DNA from: Pseudomonas arsenicoxydans | Lineage (GTDB): Bacteria > Pseudomonadota > Gammaproteobacteria > Pseudomonadales > Pseudomonadaceae | Assembly: GCF_006438915.1 (NCBI RefSeq) | Contig: NZ_RCZE01000011.1 | Span: 202,417-266,416, forward strand | DNA length: 64,000 nt | Direction: 5' to 3' | Part shown: piece after piece, positions 1 through 7,805 of the stretch | Position numbering within the stretch: the first letter of the stretch is position 1 | Layout of the letters: each line of letters begins with the position of its first letter | The notes under the pieces: generated by a model | Seen by the model: the letters and a program-made list of their open reading frames with translations, nothing else | The model's database searches: none | What the model was told of the DNA's origin: nothing | Made by a program: the position numbers and the translations under genes

Positions 1-479
1 CGTTGCAGCACCAGGATGTGGCAATGCTGGAGCAACTCTTCCCAGCGGTGCCAAGTGGGCAGGCCGCAAAATGCGTCCCAGCCCAAAAGTAGAAAAACCT
101 GGGTCTGGGCGGCCAGTTCGGCACGCATCAGTTCCAGGGTATCGATAGTGTAGGACGGTTTGTCCCGCTGCAATTCGCGGGCATCCACCACTAACGGTGC
201 CACACCGGCCACCGCGCACTCGACCATCGCCAGACGGTCTTTTGCCGACACCTGCGGCGTACCGCGATGCGGCGGCCTGGCACTGGGTGTCAGGCGCAAT
301 TCATCGAGCGCCAGCGATTCGGCGACTTCCAGCGCACCACGCAGATGGCCGATGTGCACCGGGTCGAACGTGCCGCCCAGCATGCCGATGCGCCGAGGTT
401 TAGGCTCGTCTGCGGTGGCTGGGGCTGTCGGATCGAGGTCGCCCAAGTCAGACCGACGCCTGGCCGCGCAACTGGCCAT
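1..479 (-). CDS. nadD: Nicotinate-nucleotide adenylyltransferase (partial, C-terminus outside window)
   Basis: Transfers AMP from ATP to nicotinate mononucleotide in NAD synthesis; cytoplasmic. The minus strand reads RRIGMLGGTFDPVHIGHLR, which carries the family GGTFDPxHxGH nucleotide-binding signature, followed by a recognisable SYTIDTLE stretch. The reading frame is still open at the left edge, so about 160 residues are visible. The ATG at 479 overlaps the end of proA out of frame and gives an N-terminal extension of about 30 residues before the signature. A shorter start nearer RRIGML is possible. Co-directional overlap with proA is the usual Pseudomonas arrangement (proA-nadD-rsfS-rlmH). 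Confidence 0.9.
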   Translation of the reverse strand, partial: MASCAARRRSDLGDLDPTAPATADEPKPRRIGMLGGTFDPVHIGHLRGALEVAESLALDELRLTPSARPPHRGTPQVSAKDRLAMVECAVAGVAPLVVDARELQRDKPSYTIDTLELMRAELAAQTQVFLLLGWDAFCGLPTWHRWEELLQHCHILVLQ

Positions 480-1719
480 CACCGACCACGATGTACTTCT
501 CGCAGGTCAGACCTTCGAGACCCACCGGGCCGCGGGCGTGCAGCTTATCAGTAGAAATGCCAATCTCGGCACCCAATCCGTATTCGAAGCCATCGGCGAA
601 GCACGTCGGGGTGTTGATCATCACCGAGGATGAATCGACTTGTGCGACGAAACGCCGCGTGTCGGCGAGGTTTTCGCTGACGATCGAGTCGGTGTGATGG
701 GAGCCGTGCTTATTGATATGTTCGATGGCCTGGTCCAGCCCGTCGACCACACGGATCGACAGGATCGGCGCCAGGTATTCGGTGGTCCAGTCTTCTTCAG
801 TAGCCGCTACCGCATCGATGATTGCCCGCGTGCGTGCGCAACCCCGCAGCTCAACGCCTTTTTCGCGGAACTGGGCAGCCATCGACGGCAGGAAATCCTT
901 GGCAACGGATTGATCCACCAACAGCGTTTCCATCGCGCCGCAGATACCATAACGGTACGTCTTGGCGTTGAACGCGATGCGCTGGGCTTTCGCCAGATCG
1001 GCATGTTCACTCACGTAAACGTGGCAGATGCCGTCCAGGTGTTTGATCACCGGAACGCGGGCGTCACGACTGACACGTTCGATCAAGCCACGGCCACCAC
1101 GGGGCACGATGACGTCGACGTATTCCGGCATGGTGATCAGCGCGCCAACGGCGGCACGGTCGGTGGTTTCGACCACTTGCACCACGGCGGCCGGCAGTTC
1201 GGCTTCGGCCAGACCGCGCTGGATGCAGGCGGCAATGGCACGATTGGAATGAATAGCTTCGGAACCGCCACGCAGGATCGTCGCGTTACCGGACTTCAGG
1301 CACAGGCTGGCGGCATCGATGGTCACGTTCGGCCGGGATTCGTAGATGATCCCGATTACGCCCAACGGCACGCGCATTTTGCCAACCTGAATACCCGACG
1401 GGCGGAAGCTCATGTCGCGAATCGCGCCGACCGGGTCCGGCAATGCGGCCACCTGGCGCAGGCCGACGATCATGCCGTCGATGCGTTCCGGGGTCAGCGC
1501 CAGACGTTCCAGCAAGGCAGGTTCAAGACCATTGGCACGACCTGCGGCCAAATCCAGTTCGTTGGCAACCGTCAGCTCGGCGCGTGCAGCGTCCAGCGCA
1601 TTGGCAGCGGCCTGCAAGGCGCGGTTTTTCTGCGCGGTGCTGGCACAGCCGATGACGCGAGAGGCTTCGCGGGCAGCGCGTCCCAGGCGGGTCATGTAGT
1701 CAAGAACGGACTCAGTCAT
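448..1719 (-). CDS. proA: Gamma-glutamyl phosphate reductase
   Basis: NADPH-dependent reduction of gamma-glutamyl phosphate to glutamate semialdehyde, the second step of proline synthesis; cytoplasmic. The 423-residue product matches the family length. It has the aldehyde-dehydrogenase-like segments VGKMRVPLGVIGIIYESRP (cofactor domain) and the catalytic-cysteine region HLDGICHVYV. The frame extends upstream to 1818, but the extra 33 residues are unlike the family. The start is therefore placed at the ATG beginning MTESVLDYMTRLG. The gene overlaps nadD downstream. Confidence 0.96.
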   Translation of the reverse strand: MTESVLDYMTRLGRAAREASRVIGCASTAQKNRALQAAANALDAARAELTVANELDLAAGRANGLEPALLERLALTPERIDGMIVGLRQVAALPDPVGAIRDMSFRPSGIQVGKMRVPLGVIGIIYESRPNVTIDAASLCLKSGNATILRGGSEAIHSNRAIAACIQRGLAEAELPAAVVQVVETTDRAAVGALITMPEYVDVIVPRGGRGLIERVSRDARVPVIKHLDGICHVYVSEHADLAKAQRIAFNAKTYRYGICGAMETLLVDQSVAKDFLPSMAAQFREKGVELRGCARTRAIIDAVAATEEDWTTEYLAPILSIRVVDGLDQAIEHINKHGSHHTDSIVSENLADTRRFVAQVDSSSVMINTPTCFADGFEYGLGAEIGISTDKLHARGPVGLEGLTCEKYIVVGDGQLRGQASV

Positions 1720-1896
1720 TGTCTGCTGTGGTCTTGGTAAAGAGGAAAGCGGCAGATTATAGCTGTCGCGTCTCCCGACTAACAGCGGTGACGGGCGGAT
1801 GGTCGAAATCGAGGGCAATTTGCCGACGTTCAGCCGTGATTAAGCTGCAGATTGTTATCATCACCGCTCAATCAGCCCTGATAAACGCCGTTCATC

Positions 1897-2595
1897 ATGT
1901 CCAACCTGACTGTTCGAGCGTCCGCTGCGAGCCTGCCCACGGGGCTCCCGGATGCGTTTTTCAACCGCGACGCCCAAACCCTGGCCCGGGAATTACTCGG
2001 CAAAGTCATCCGTCACCGGGTCGGCGACCTGTGGCTCAGCGCCCGGATTATCGAAACCGAAGCCTATTACTTCGAAGAAAAAGGCAGCCACGCCTCCCTC
2101 GGCTACACAGAAAAGCGTAAGGCTTTGTTTCTGGATGGCGGCCACATCTATATGTATTACGCCCGCGGCGGCGACTCCCTGAACTTCAGCGCTCAAGGTC
2201 CGGGCAATGCGGTATTGATCAAATCCGCCTATCCGTGGGTCGATGAATTGAGCGGGCCGGCGAGCCTGGCGCAGATGTTATTGAACAATCCCGACGCCCA
2301 AGGTCGCCCTCGCCCTTCGCAAAAGCTGTGCGCCGGGCAGACATTGCTGTGCAAGGCGCTGGGCTTGAAAGTACCGGTGTGGGATGCCAAGCGTTTCGAC
2401 CATGAGGTGTTGCTGGTTGAGGACGTCGGTCCGGCGCCTGCTCATATCATCCAGACCACACGCCTGGGCATCCCCCATGGGCGCGATGAACACTTGATGT
2501 ATCGCTTCGTCGATGCCGCTTATGCGCCGTATTGCACGCGGAACCCGCTGCGACGGGGGCAGGTCGAAGGACGCGATTATATTTTGCTGCCTTGA
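1897..2595 (+). CDS. mpg: DNA-3-methyladenine glycosylase (AAG/MPG family)
   Basis: Base-excision repair enzyme that removes alkylated purines such as 3-methyladenine. The 232-residue protein starts its conserved core at LARELLGKVIRHR and continues with ARIIETEAYY, the region of the family that carries the catalytic glutamate, then HIYMYYARGGDSLNFSAQ and GRPRPSQKLC. The length and C-terminal NPLRRGQ agree with AAG-type enzymes. It is divergent from proA and followed by the DedA-PAP2 gene. Its own promoter must lie in the 177-bp gap after proA, but no clear hexamers stand out. Confidence 0.93.
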   Translation: MSNLTVRASAASLPTGLPDAFFNRDAQTLARELLGKVIRHRVGDLWLSARIIETEAYYFEEKGSHASLGYTEKRKALFLDGGHIYMYYARGGDSLNFSAQGPGNAVLIKSAYPWVDELSGPASLAQMLLNNPDAQGRPRPSQKLCAGQTLLCKALGLKVPVWDAKRFDHEVLLVEDVGPAPAHIIQTTRLGIPHGRDEHLMYRFVDAAYAPYCTRNPLRRGQVEGRDYILLP

Positions 2596-2687
2596 TGATG
2601 GATATTTCCCCCACAGGTTTTCTGTGGTGTCTGGAAGATTGCACTCGTCCCCCATGGGACCAATGAACATTCGATGGAGTTGTTTTT

Positions 2688-4004
2688 ATGGGCCCATGGC
2701 TCGATAGCGTGACCGGTTGGTTGACGGTTAACCCGCAATGGCTGGCGGCGGCGGTGTTCATCGTGGCCTTTGTGGAATGCCTGGCGATTGCCGGGTTGAT
2801 CGTGCCCGGCACGGTGTTGCTGTTTGCCGTGGCGGTACTGGCCGGCAGCGGTGCATTGTCGTTGAGCGAAACGCTGCTGCTGGGATTCATCGCCGGTGTA
2901 CTGGGCGATGTCGTGTCCTACTTCATCGGTCGACATTTCCACCAGAACATCCGGCGCCTGCCCGGCTTGCGCCATCATCCGGAATGGATTGCCGGGGCCG
3001 AGGCGTATTTCCAGCGTTATGGTATTGCCAGCCTGTTGGTCGGGCGTTTCATCGGACCACTGCGCCCGATGCTGCCGATGGTCGCCGGGATGTTCGACAT
3101 GCCCTTCCCGCGATTTTTTGCCGTCAGTCTATTGGCTGCCGCAGGCTGGAGTGTGGCGTACCTGCTGCCCGGCTGGGCCACGGGCGCGGCGATTCGTTTG
3201 CCGTTGCCGGAAGGTTTCTGGCCCGAGGCGGGTGTCTTCGCTGGCGCCATTGCAGCCATGGTCGGTCTGAGTATCACCAGCAGCATGCGCCGCCATCGCA
3301 AGGCGACGATGTTGATTGCCGGGATGAGCTTGCTGATTCTGCTGGGACTGTTTATCGGTTATCCGCACCTGACCGCGCTCGATCAGGGCGTCATGACTCT
3401 GGTACAGGAACACCGCAGCCCGATGCTTGATGAAGTGGCCGTGCTCTTCACGCTGATCGGCGAGTTCCGCAATATGCTGGTGTTCAGTGCCTTGCTGACC
3501 GGTTTGCTCCTGCTCACCCGGCAATGGCGCCAGGCTATCTTCGCCGGCGGCACCCTGCTCTTCACCGCTCTTGGCAATACGTTCACCAAGCAGTTTTTCG
3601 CCCGCGTGCGCCCGGAAATACTTAGCGACCCGCTCACCAGCTACAGCATGCCTAGCGGTCACGCCTCGGGGTCATTCGCCTTGTTCCTGACCCTCGCCGT
3701 GCTGGCCGGTCGCGGCCAACCGTCGCGCATGCGCCTGACGTGGTTGCTGCTCGGCTGCTTGCCGGCGCTGGCGATTTCCCTTTCCCGGGTGTATCTGGGC
3801 GCGCATTGGCCGACGGATGTGCTGGCCGGGGCGATGCTGGCGGCGTGCGTGTGCGCGGCGAGCCTGTGGCTGAGCCAGCGCCAGACACCGCTGAACCCGA
3901 TGCCACCCAAGGTTTGGTGGCTGGTATTGCCTCCCATGGTGGCACTGTTCGGGTTCTTTGCGTTGCGACATTTGCCGGCTGCCATGTTGCGGTATGCCTA
4001 CTGA
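2688..4004 (+). CDS. DedA-family / PAP2 phosphatase fusion membrane protein
   Basis: Inner-membrane protein of 438 residues joining two families. Residues about 1-200 are DedA-like (VTGWLTVNPQWLA, GDVVSYFIGRHF, RYGIASLLVGRFIGPLRP). Residues about 205-430 are a type-2 phosphatidic acid phosphatase with all three motifs: KQFFARVRP, MPSGHASG and SRVYLGAHWPTD. Such fusions are taken to act on lipid phosphates or undecaprenyl diphosphate; the substrate here is not shown by sequence. About ten or more membrane segments are expected. A hairpin terminator follows directly, so it is probably the last gene of its transcript. Confidence 0.93.
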   Translation: MGPWLDSVTGWLTVNPQWLAAAVFIVAFVECLAIAGLIVPGTVLLFAVAVLAGSGALSLSETLLLGFIAGVLGDVVSYFIGRHFHQNIRRLPGLRHHPEWIAGAEAYFQRYGIASLLVGRFIGPLRPMLPMVAGMFDMPFPRFFAVSLLAAAGWSVAYLLPGWATGAAIRLPLPEGFWPEAGVFAGAIAAMVGLSITSSMRRHRKATMLIAGMSLLILLGLFIGYPHLTALDQGVMTLVQEHRSPMLDEVAVLFTLIGEFRNMLVFSALLTGLLLLTRQWRQAIFAGGTLLFTALGNTFTKQFFARVRPEILSDPLTSYSMPSGHASGSFALFLTLAVLAGRGQPSRMRLTWLLLGCLPALAISLSRVYLGAHWPTDVLAGAMLAACVCAASLWLSQRQTPLNPMPPKVWWLVLPPMVALFGFFALRHLPAAMLRYAY

Positions 4005-4015
4005 GTGCAACTACA

Positions 4016-4042
4016 AAAACCCGGGCGCAACGCTCGGGTTTT
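4016..4042 (+). terminator. Rho-independent terminator after the DedA-PAP2 gene
   Basis: A GC-rich hairpin with arms AACCCG-g-GCG and CGC-t-CGGGTT and a CAA loop, flanked by A and T runs, begins about 11 bases after the stop codon. It marks the end of the housekeeping block before the accessory toxin-like region. Confidence 0.8.
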
Positions 4043-4270
4043 ATTGGACGCGACCAGTATTGAAACGCCCATATCCTATCGCATTCACCGCTATCTAATG
4101 GATCATCTACCGTTATCGGTATTTTCTTAAACAGCACCTCGCACAACTATCAAAAACAACAAACATCCAGCAAAACAAATACTATCGAAATAGACATAAC
4201 ACCATGCAATATTCATTGCCACTCACGGAGCACTCATCAATCAAAAACAAATCACGAAAGATAAAAAATC

Positions 4271-7200
4271 ATGCCCCTACCCGTCACGCTGACAAATAGA
4301 AACAACGCGGTAAACATCACAGATATATTAACGCCCCTCTCCACTCCCCCCCTGGTTGAATCCGGTCATACTACGCAAACTTCAGCCAACAAATCCCCCG
4401 TACTAAAACCCAACCTTCAAGATCTCGACGCATTATTTGGTTTTCTGCACATCGGAGAGCTTTCAGTCAGTCGCGTAGAACTTCATGCGATGGGCGCCAT
4501 GATTAACGGTGAATTTATCACCAGCACCAACACTTACTTTGCACTACCTGATCAGGCTTTCATCGATTCACTGGAGTTTGATCCTGCCAAAGTCGAACAC
4601 CGTATCAAAACGGTGGAAGGACACCAGAGCCACATTCCCGCCATTCTGCTTTTCGAAATCGCCACACAACGCTCAACCACGGCAGCTCCCTTGTTAAAAG
4701 AGTCAGACACCTCGACAGGCCCCGTCCAGAAAATCGGTAGCTTGTTGAAATCGACCCAGCGCCTGGACATCCACAAAAATCCATTGCCCGATCAATTGCC
4801 TGCCTGGATCGACAGGACCAAGAGTTATGGCATGAGCTCCATGGGCGTCGGTCTTCAGGCATACGGACTCTACAGCGCGATTGTCGGCACAGCGGAAGCG
4901 ATCAAAAAAGGCCATTGGGACGAAGCGGCAATCAATATCGGCGGCGGCACAGCAGAAATCGGCTCGTTGATTATTGAACGCGGCCTGGCGAAAACCGGCG
5001 AGGCCATGATTCGCAGTGGAGCAAAAACTTTTGAACATTTCAGCAGAACAACCGTTGGACAGGTACTGAGCAAAGGAGCCGGCCTGATGGCCAGCGTCCT
5101 GACGCTGCCCTTCGATCTCTACACTGCCATCAAATCTTTCAACGATGCGGCCGATGCCAAGGGAAAAGAAGCGCAGGACCATTACTTCAATGCCGCCCTC
5201 AGCCTGACCAGTGCAGGTCTTTCCACAATACTGGGGTGCGCCGCGCTACTCGGCTTCAAAGCCGCCGGCCCCGTGGGCATCGCCGCTGCTGCAATATTGA
5301 TTGTCGGCGCCAGAATTTATGGTGCCGCGCGGACGGTTGACGACATCGACGATTACATCGAGTTGAGCATGCATGAACGCTGGCGGTCGGGTTGGTTTGC
5401 CTTTACCGGTCAGAATCAGGACCAAGAGGTTCTGGACCGATTTGCCGTCGCCAAAACCTACAGCGATTATGCCAAGGCGCTCGATAGCACCGGCACCGAA
5501 TGGCTCAAAAATGAACTGAAGGACAGTGTCGAAGCGGTGGTGAACGGGCGATTTGAAGTTCATTTAAAATCCACCCGGCACCATAAGTTTCAATGGGATG
5601 AAGCCAACGGTGAATCCTCCTTTGTAACGGTCAACGTCCCCGTGATCAAAGAGACCGATGACGTCTACGACGCCACCGACGGCCTTCCGACAGGCATTCC
5701 TAATGCCCTTGTCGGCGAAACGGGTCCTTCCAAAGGCGTCCTCTGGCAGTTGGGCGGCGGTAACGACAGCATCATTGGCGTTCGAAGCAAACCGAACTAC
5801 TTCAACTATTCCTTCGGTATTAAAACGCTGAACGGAGGCGACAAGAACGATTCTTTCCTTTTCCAGTCCGCCGCTCAAAGCCTAAAGAAAGCGCCGTCAA
5901 CCGGGCAGGTCAATACATTACGAGGCGGAGCCGGCACAGACACGTTATCGCTTCAGGGTAAGCATGTTCCGGTTCGCCATGGGCCGGATGACACGGTATA
6001 TGTTGGGTACGACATCAATCTGAAGAGTGGAAAGCTCGGGTTACGCTCACCCGATAACGCCACCGCTCCAGTCCTGCACTCAAACATCCACTCTATCGAA
6101 AAGGTCGAAACCCTGGCCGGCGCGCATAACCTTGTTACGGGTTCCGACGAGGCTGACTACATCATTGCGAACGGCCACGACCGCATCAATGCTGGCGCGG
6201 GCAACGATCAGATCGTCGTTCGAGGCAACGACTGCAGCGTCAATGGCGGTAGCGGTGCGGATACCTACTACCTCAATGGCATGACGCATACGGTATCCAT
6301 TGCAGAGGATGGCGAAGATCTTAGTGTCATTCATCTTGGTGTAACGCTTGAGTTTGTGCAGGACTGGCGTATCCGCGATAACGCTTTGGTCATTTCATCC
6401 CTGCAAAACGCGGAGTCTTTCCAGCCGGAAAGACAGCTGGTCATTAGTGACGTGTATGAAACGCTGACGGACAAACGCTCATTACGAAACCCCAACCTTT
6501 TATTTGTCACCGAGGATGGGTACCAACTAAAGGTCGATCTCCCCGCCCAGATAAACGGTCTGACCGAACAGAGTGTCAACGTCATTGTGGTGGTGATGGG
6601 AACACCAAAAACACCGCCCTTCATTGTCAACAGCCGTGTTCAACGAGTGCCCGGCGCCAGCCTTTCATCCTATTTTGTGGCCCGTGAGACTTACACAACC
6701 GTCTTCTTTGTTGACAAGCCAGGAAGCCATACGCCTAGCGTTTTATACATAGACTTTGACAGTGACGAAATCACAGCGGTCGACGCCATTTACACAGTGA
6801 CCTCTACGCCTCGAAACAGCGTTAGCTACCTGAGTTACTCAAATACGCAGTTCCAGATTTCGTTCAAGAACGGTAGCGCTCTTCTTATTCACGGCAGTGT
6901 CGAAGAGCATTCTGGAAAAAAAACCGACAGGGGCGCTGGCATCATGTCCTCGGGCTGGAGGACCTGCCACCCGTTCACCCTGGTCATGCGTAACGGTAAA
7001 TCCTACTGGCTGGACTTCCCAAAAAACGCCTACCTCGATGACAACAAACATCCCGGGTACCGAGTCATCGACAGCACCGGCTCATTGCGTGAAAAACCGG
7101 GAAAATACGTGTTCGCCAAACCTGCTTTCGATAGACGTCTTTTGAAAGCGGTTGCGCAGCGTGTCGAATTCGATTCCGTGGCCCACAGCTCCGTTTATTC

Positions 7201-7732
7201 GCTGGAAGGGCAAGCCTCATCCTATGACCTCTACCCGACAGACAATACATCCCTGCGGCTGTCGACTCCCGGTGCCGCGGCCAAAACCTCCAGCGGCTCG
7301 ACCTGGAACATTTACACACTTCGCCTTGCAGAGAACATCACTCGGGAAGGGATAAACATTAATAACAACTTCCTGAAAATTGGAAGTGTCCATATTCAAC
7401 TGCCAAATACCGAAGCGTCTGACATACCGCTGGAAACGATCAACGTTATTGTTTCTACAGGGAGTCGCTATCGCATCGACCCCTTGTTCGAAGTTTCAGT
7501 CCTGCACGCCATTAATGCAAAAAGCTACCCAAGCATTGCCGCTGTTGTAGCGGATATCATTAAACACAAACGAAATGACGGTTTGGTCGCCGAACTGATC
7601 AGCATCGAAAACCTTCGAACGAATGACGCCACGCAAGGAAAAATTTATTACGACACAGAAATTGACAACTGGACTATCGACACGGATTGGTCGCGCAGCT
7701 TCAGAATCGAAAACCTGGAGATTGTGGAATAA
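4271..7732 (+). CDS. Large RTX-like protein with TcdA/TcdB-like pore-forming region
   Basis: 1153 residues, no signal peptide. Residues about 190-380 are a hydrophobic helical region with LTLPFDLYTAIKSF, AAGPVGIAAAAILIVGARIY, a short acidic VDDIDDYIEL and HERWRSGWFAFTG. By eye this order resembles the TcdA/TcdB-type pore-forming domain of large toxins such as Mcf/FitD. Residues about 490-670 hold degenerate RTX-type glycine/aspartate repeats (LGGGNDSI, LNGGDKNDSF, LRGGAGTDTLSL, INAGAGNDQIVV, VNGGSGADTYYL), likely calcium-binding beta-roll turns. The last 480 residues are beta-rich and unrecognised. The upstream 228 bases are AT-rich with only a weak ribosome site, suggesting acquired DNA. Toxin or adhesin function is inference; no dedicated secretion genes are adjacent. 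Confidence 0.7.
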   Translation: MPLPVTLTNRNNAVNITDILTPLSTPPLVESGHTTQTSANKSPVLKPNLQDLDALFGFLHIGELSVSRVELHAMGAMINGEFITSTNTYFALPDQAFIDSLEFDPAKVEHRIKTVEGHQSHIPAILLFEIATQRSTTAAPLLKESDTSTGPVQKIGSLLKSTQRLDIHKNPLPDQLPAWIDRTKSYGMSSMGVGLQAYGLYSAIVGTAEAIKKGHWDEAAINIGGGTAEIGSLIIERGLAKTGEAMIRSGAKTFEHFSRTTVGQVLSKGAGLMASVLTLPFDLYTAIKSFNDAADAKGKEAQDHYFNAALSLTSAGLSTILGCAALLGFKAAGPVGIAAAAILIVGARIYGAARTVDDIDDYIELSMHERWRSGWFAFTGQNQDQEVLDRFAVAKTYSDYAKALDSTGTEWLKNELKDSVEAVVNGRFEVHLKSTRHHKFQWDEANGESSFVTVNVPVIKETDDVYDATDGLPTGIPNALVGETGPSKGVLWQLGGGNDSIIGVRSKPNYFNYSFGIKTLNGGDKNDSFLFQSAAQSLKKAPSTGQVNTLRGGAGTDTLSLQGKHVPVRHGPDDTVYVGYDINLKSGKLGLRSPDNATAPVLHSNIHSIEKVETLAGAHNLVTGSDEADYIIANGHDRINAGAGNDQIVVRGNDCSVNGGSGADTYYLNGMTHTVSIAEDGEDLSVIHLGVTLEFVQDWRIRDNALVISSLQNAESFQPERQLVISDVYETLTDKRSLRNPNLLFVTEDGYQLKVDLPAQINGLTEQSVNVIVVVMGTPKTPPFIVNSRVQRVPGASLSSYFVARETYTTVFFVDKPGSHTPSVLYIDFDSDEITAVDAIYTVTSTPRNSVSYLSYSNTQFQISFKNGSALLIHGSVEEHSGKKTDRGAGIMSSGWRTCHPFTLVMRNGKSYWLDFPKNAYLDDNKHPGYRVIDSTGSLREKPGKYVFAKPAFDRRLLKAVAQRVEFDSVAHSSVYSLEGQASSYDLYPTDNTSLRLSTPGAAAKTSSGSTWNIYTLRLAENITREGININNNFLKIGSVHIQLPNTEASDIPLETINVIVSTGSRYRIDPLFEVSVLHAINAKSYPSIAAVVADIIKHKRNDGLVAELISIENLRTNDATQGKIYYDTEIDNWTIDTDWSRSFRIENLEIVE

Positions 7733-7805
7733 CCTGGCCCCGTCTTAAACCTTCATTCCACGCTTATTCAATTCCCCCAAAGTATTAACATTGAGGAGCG
7801 CCAAC

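Noticed and set aside
640..1740. 366-codon open frame opposite proA
   Set aside because: Antisense shadow of proA.
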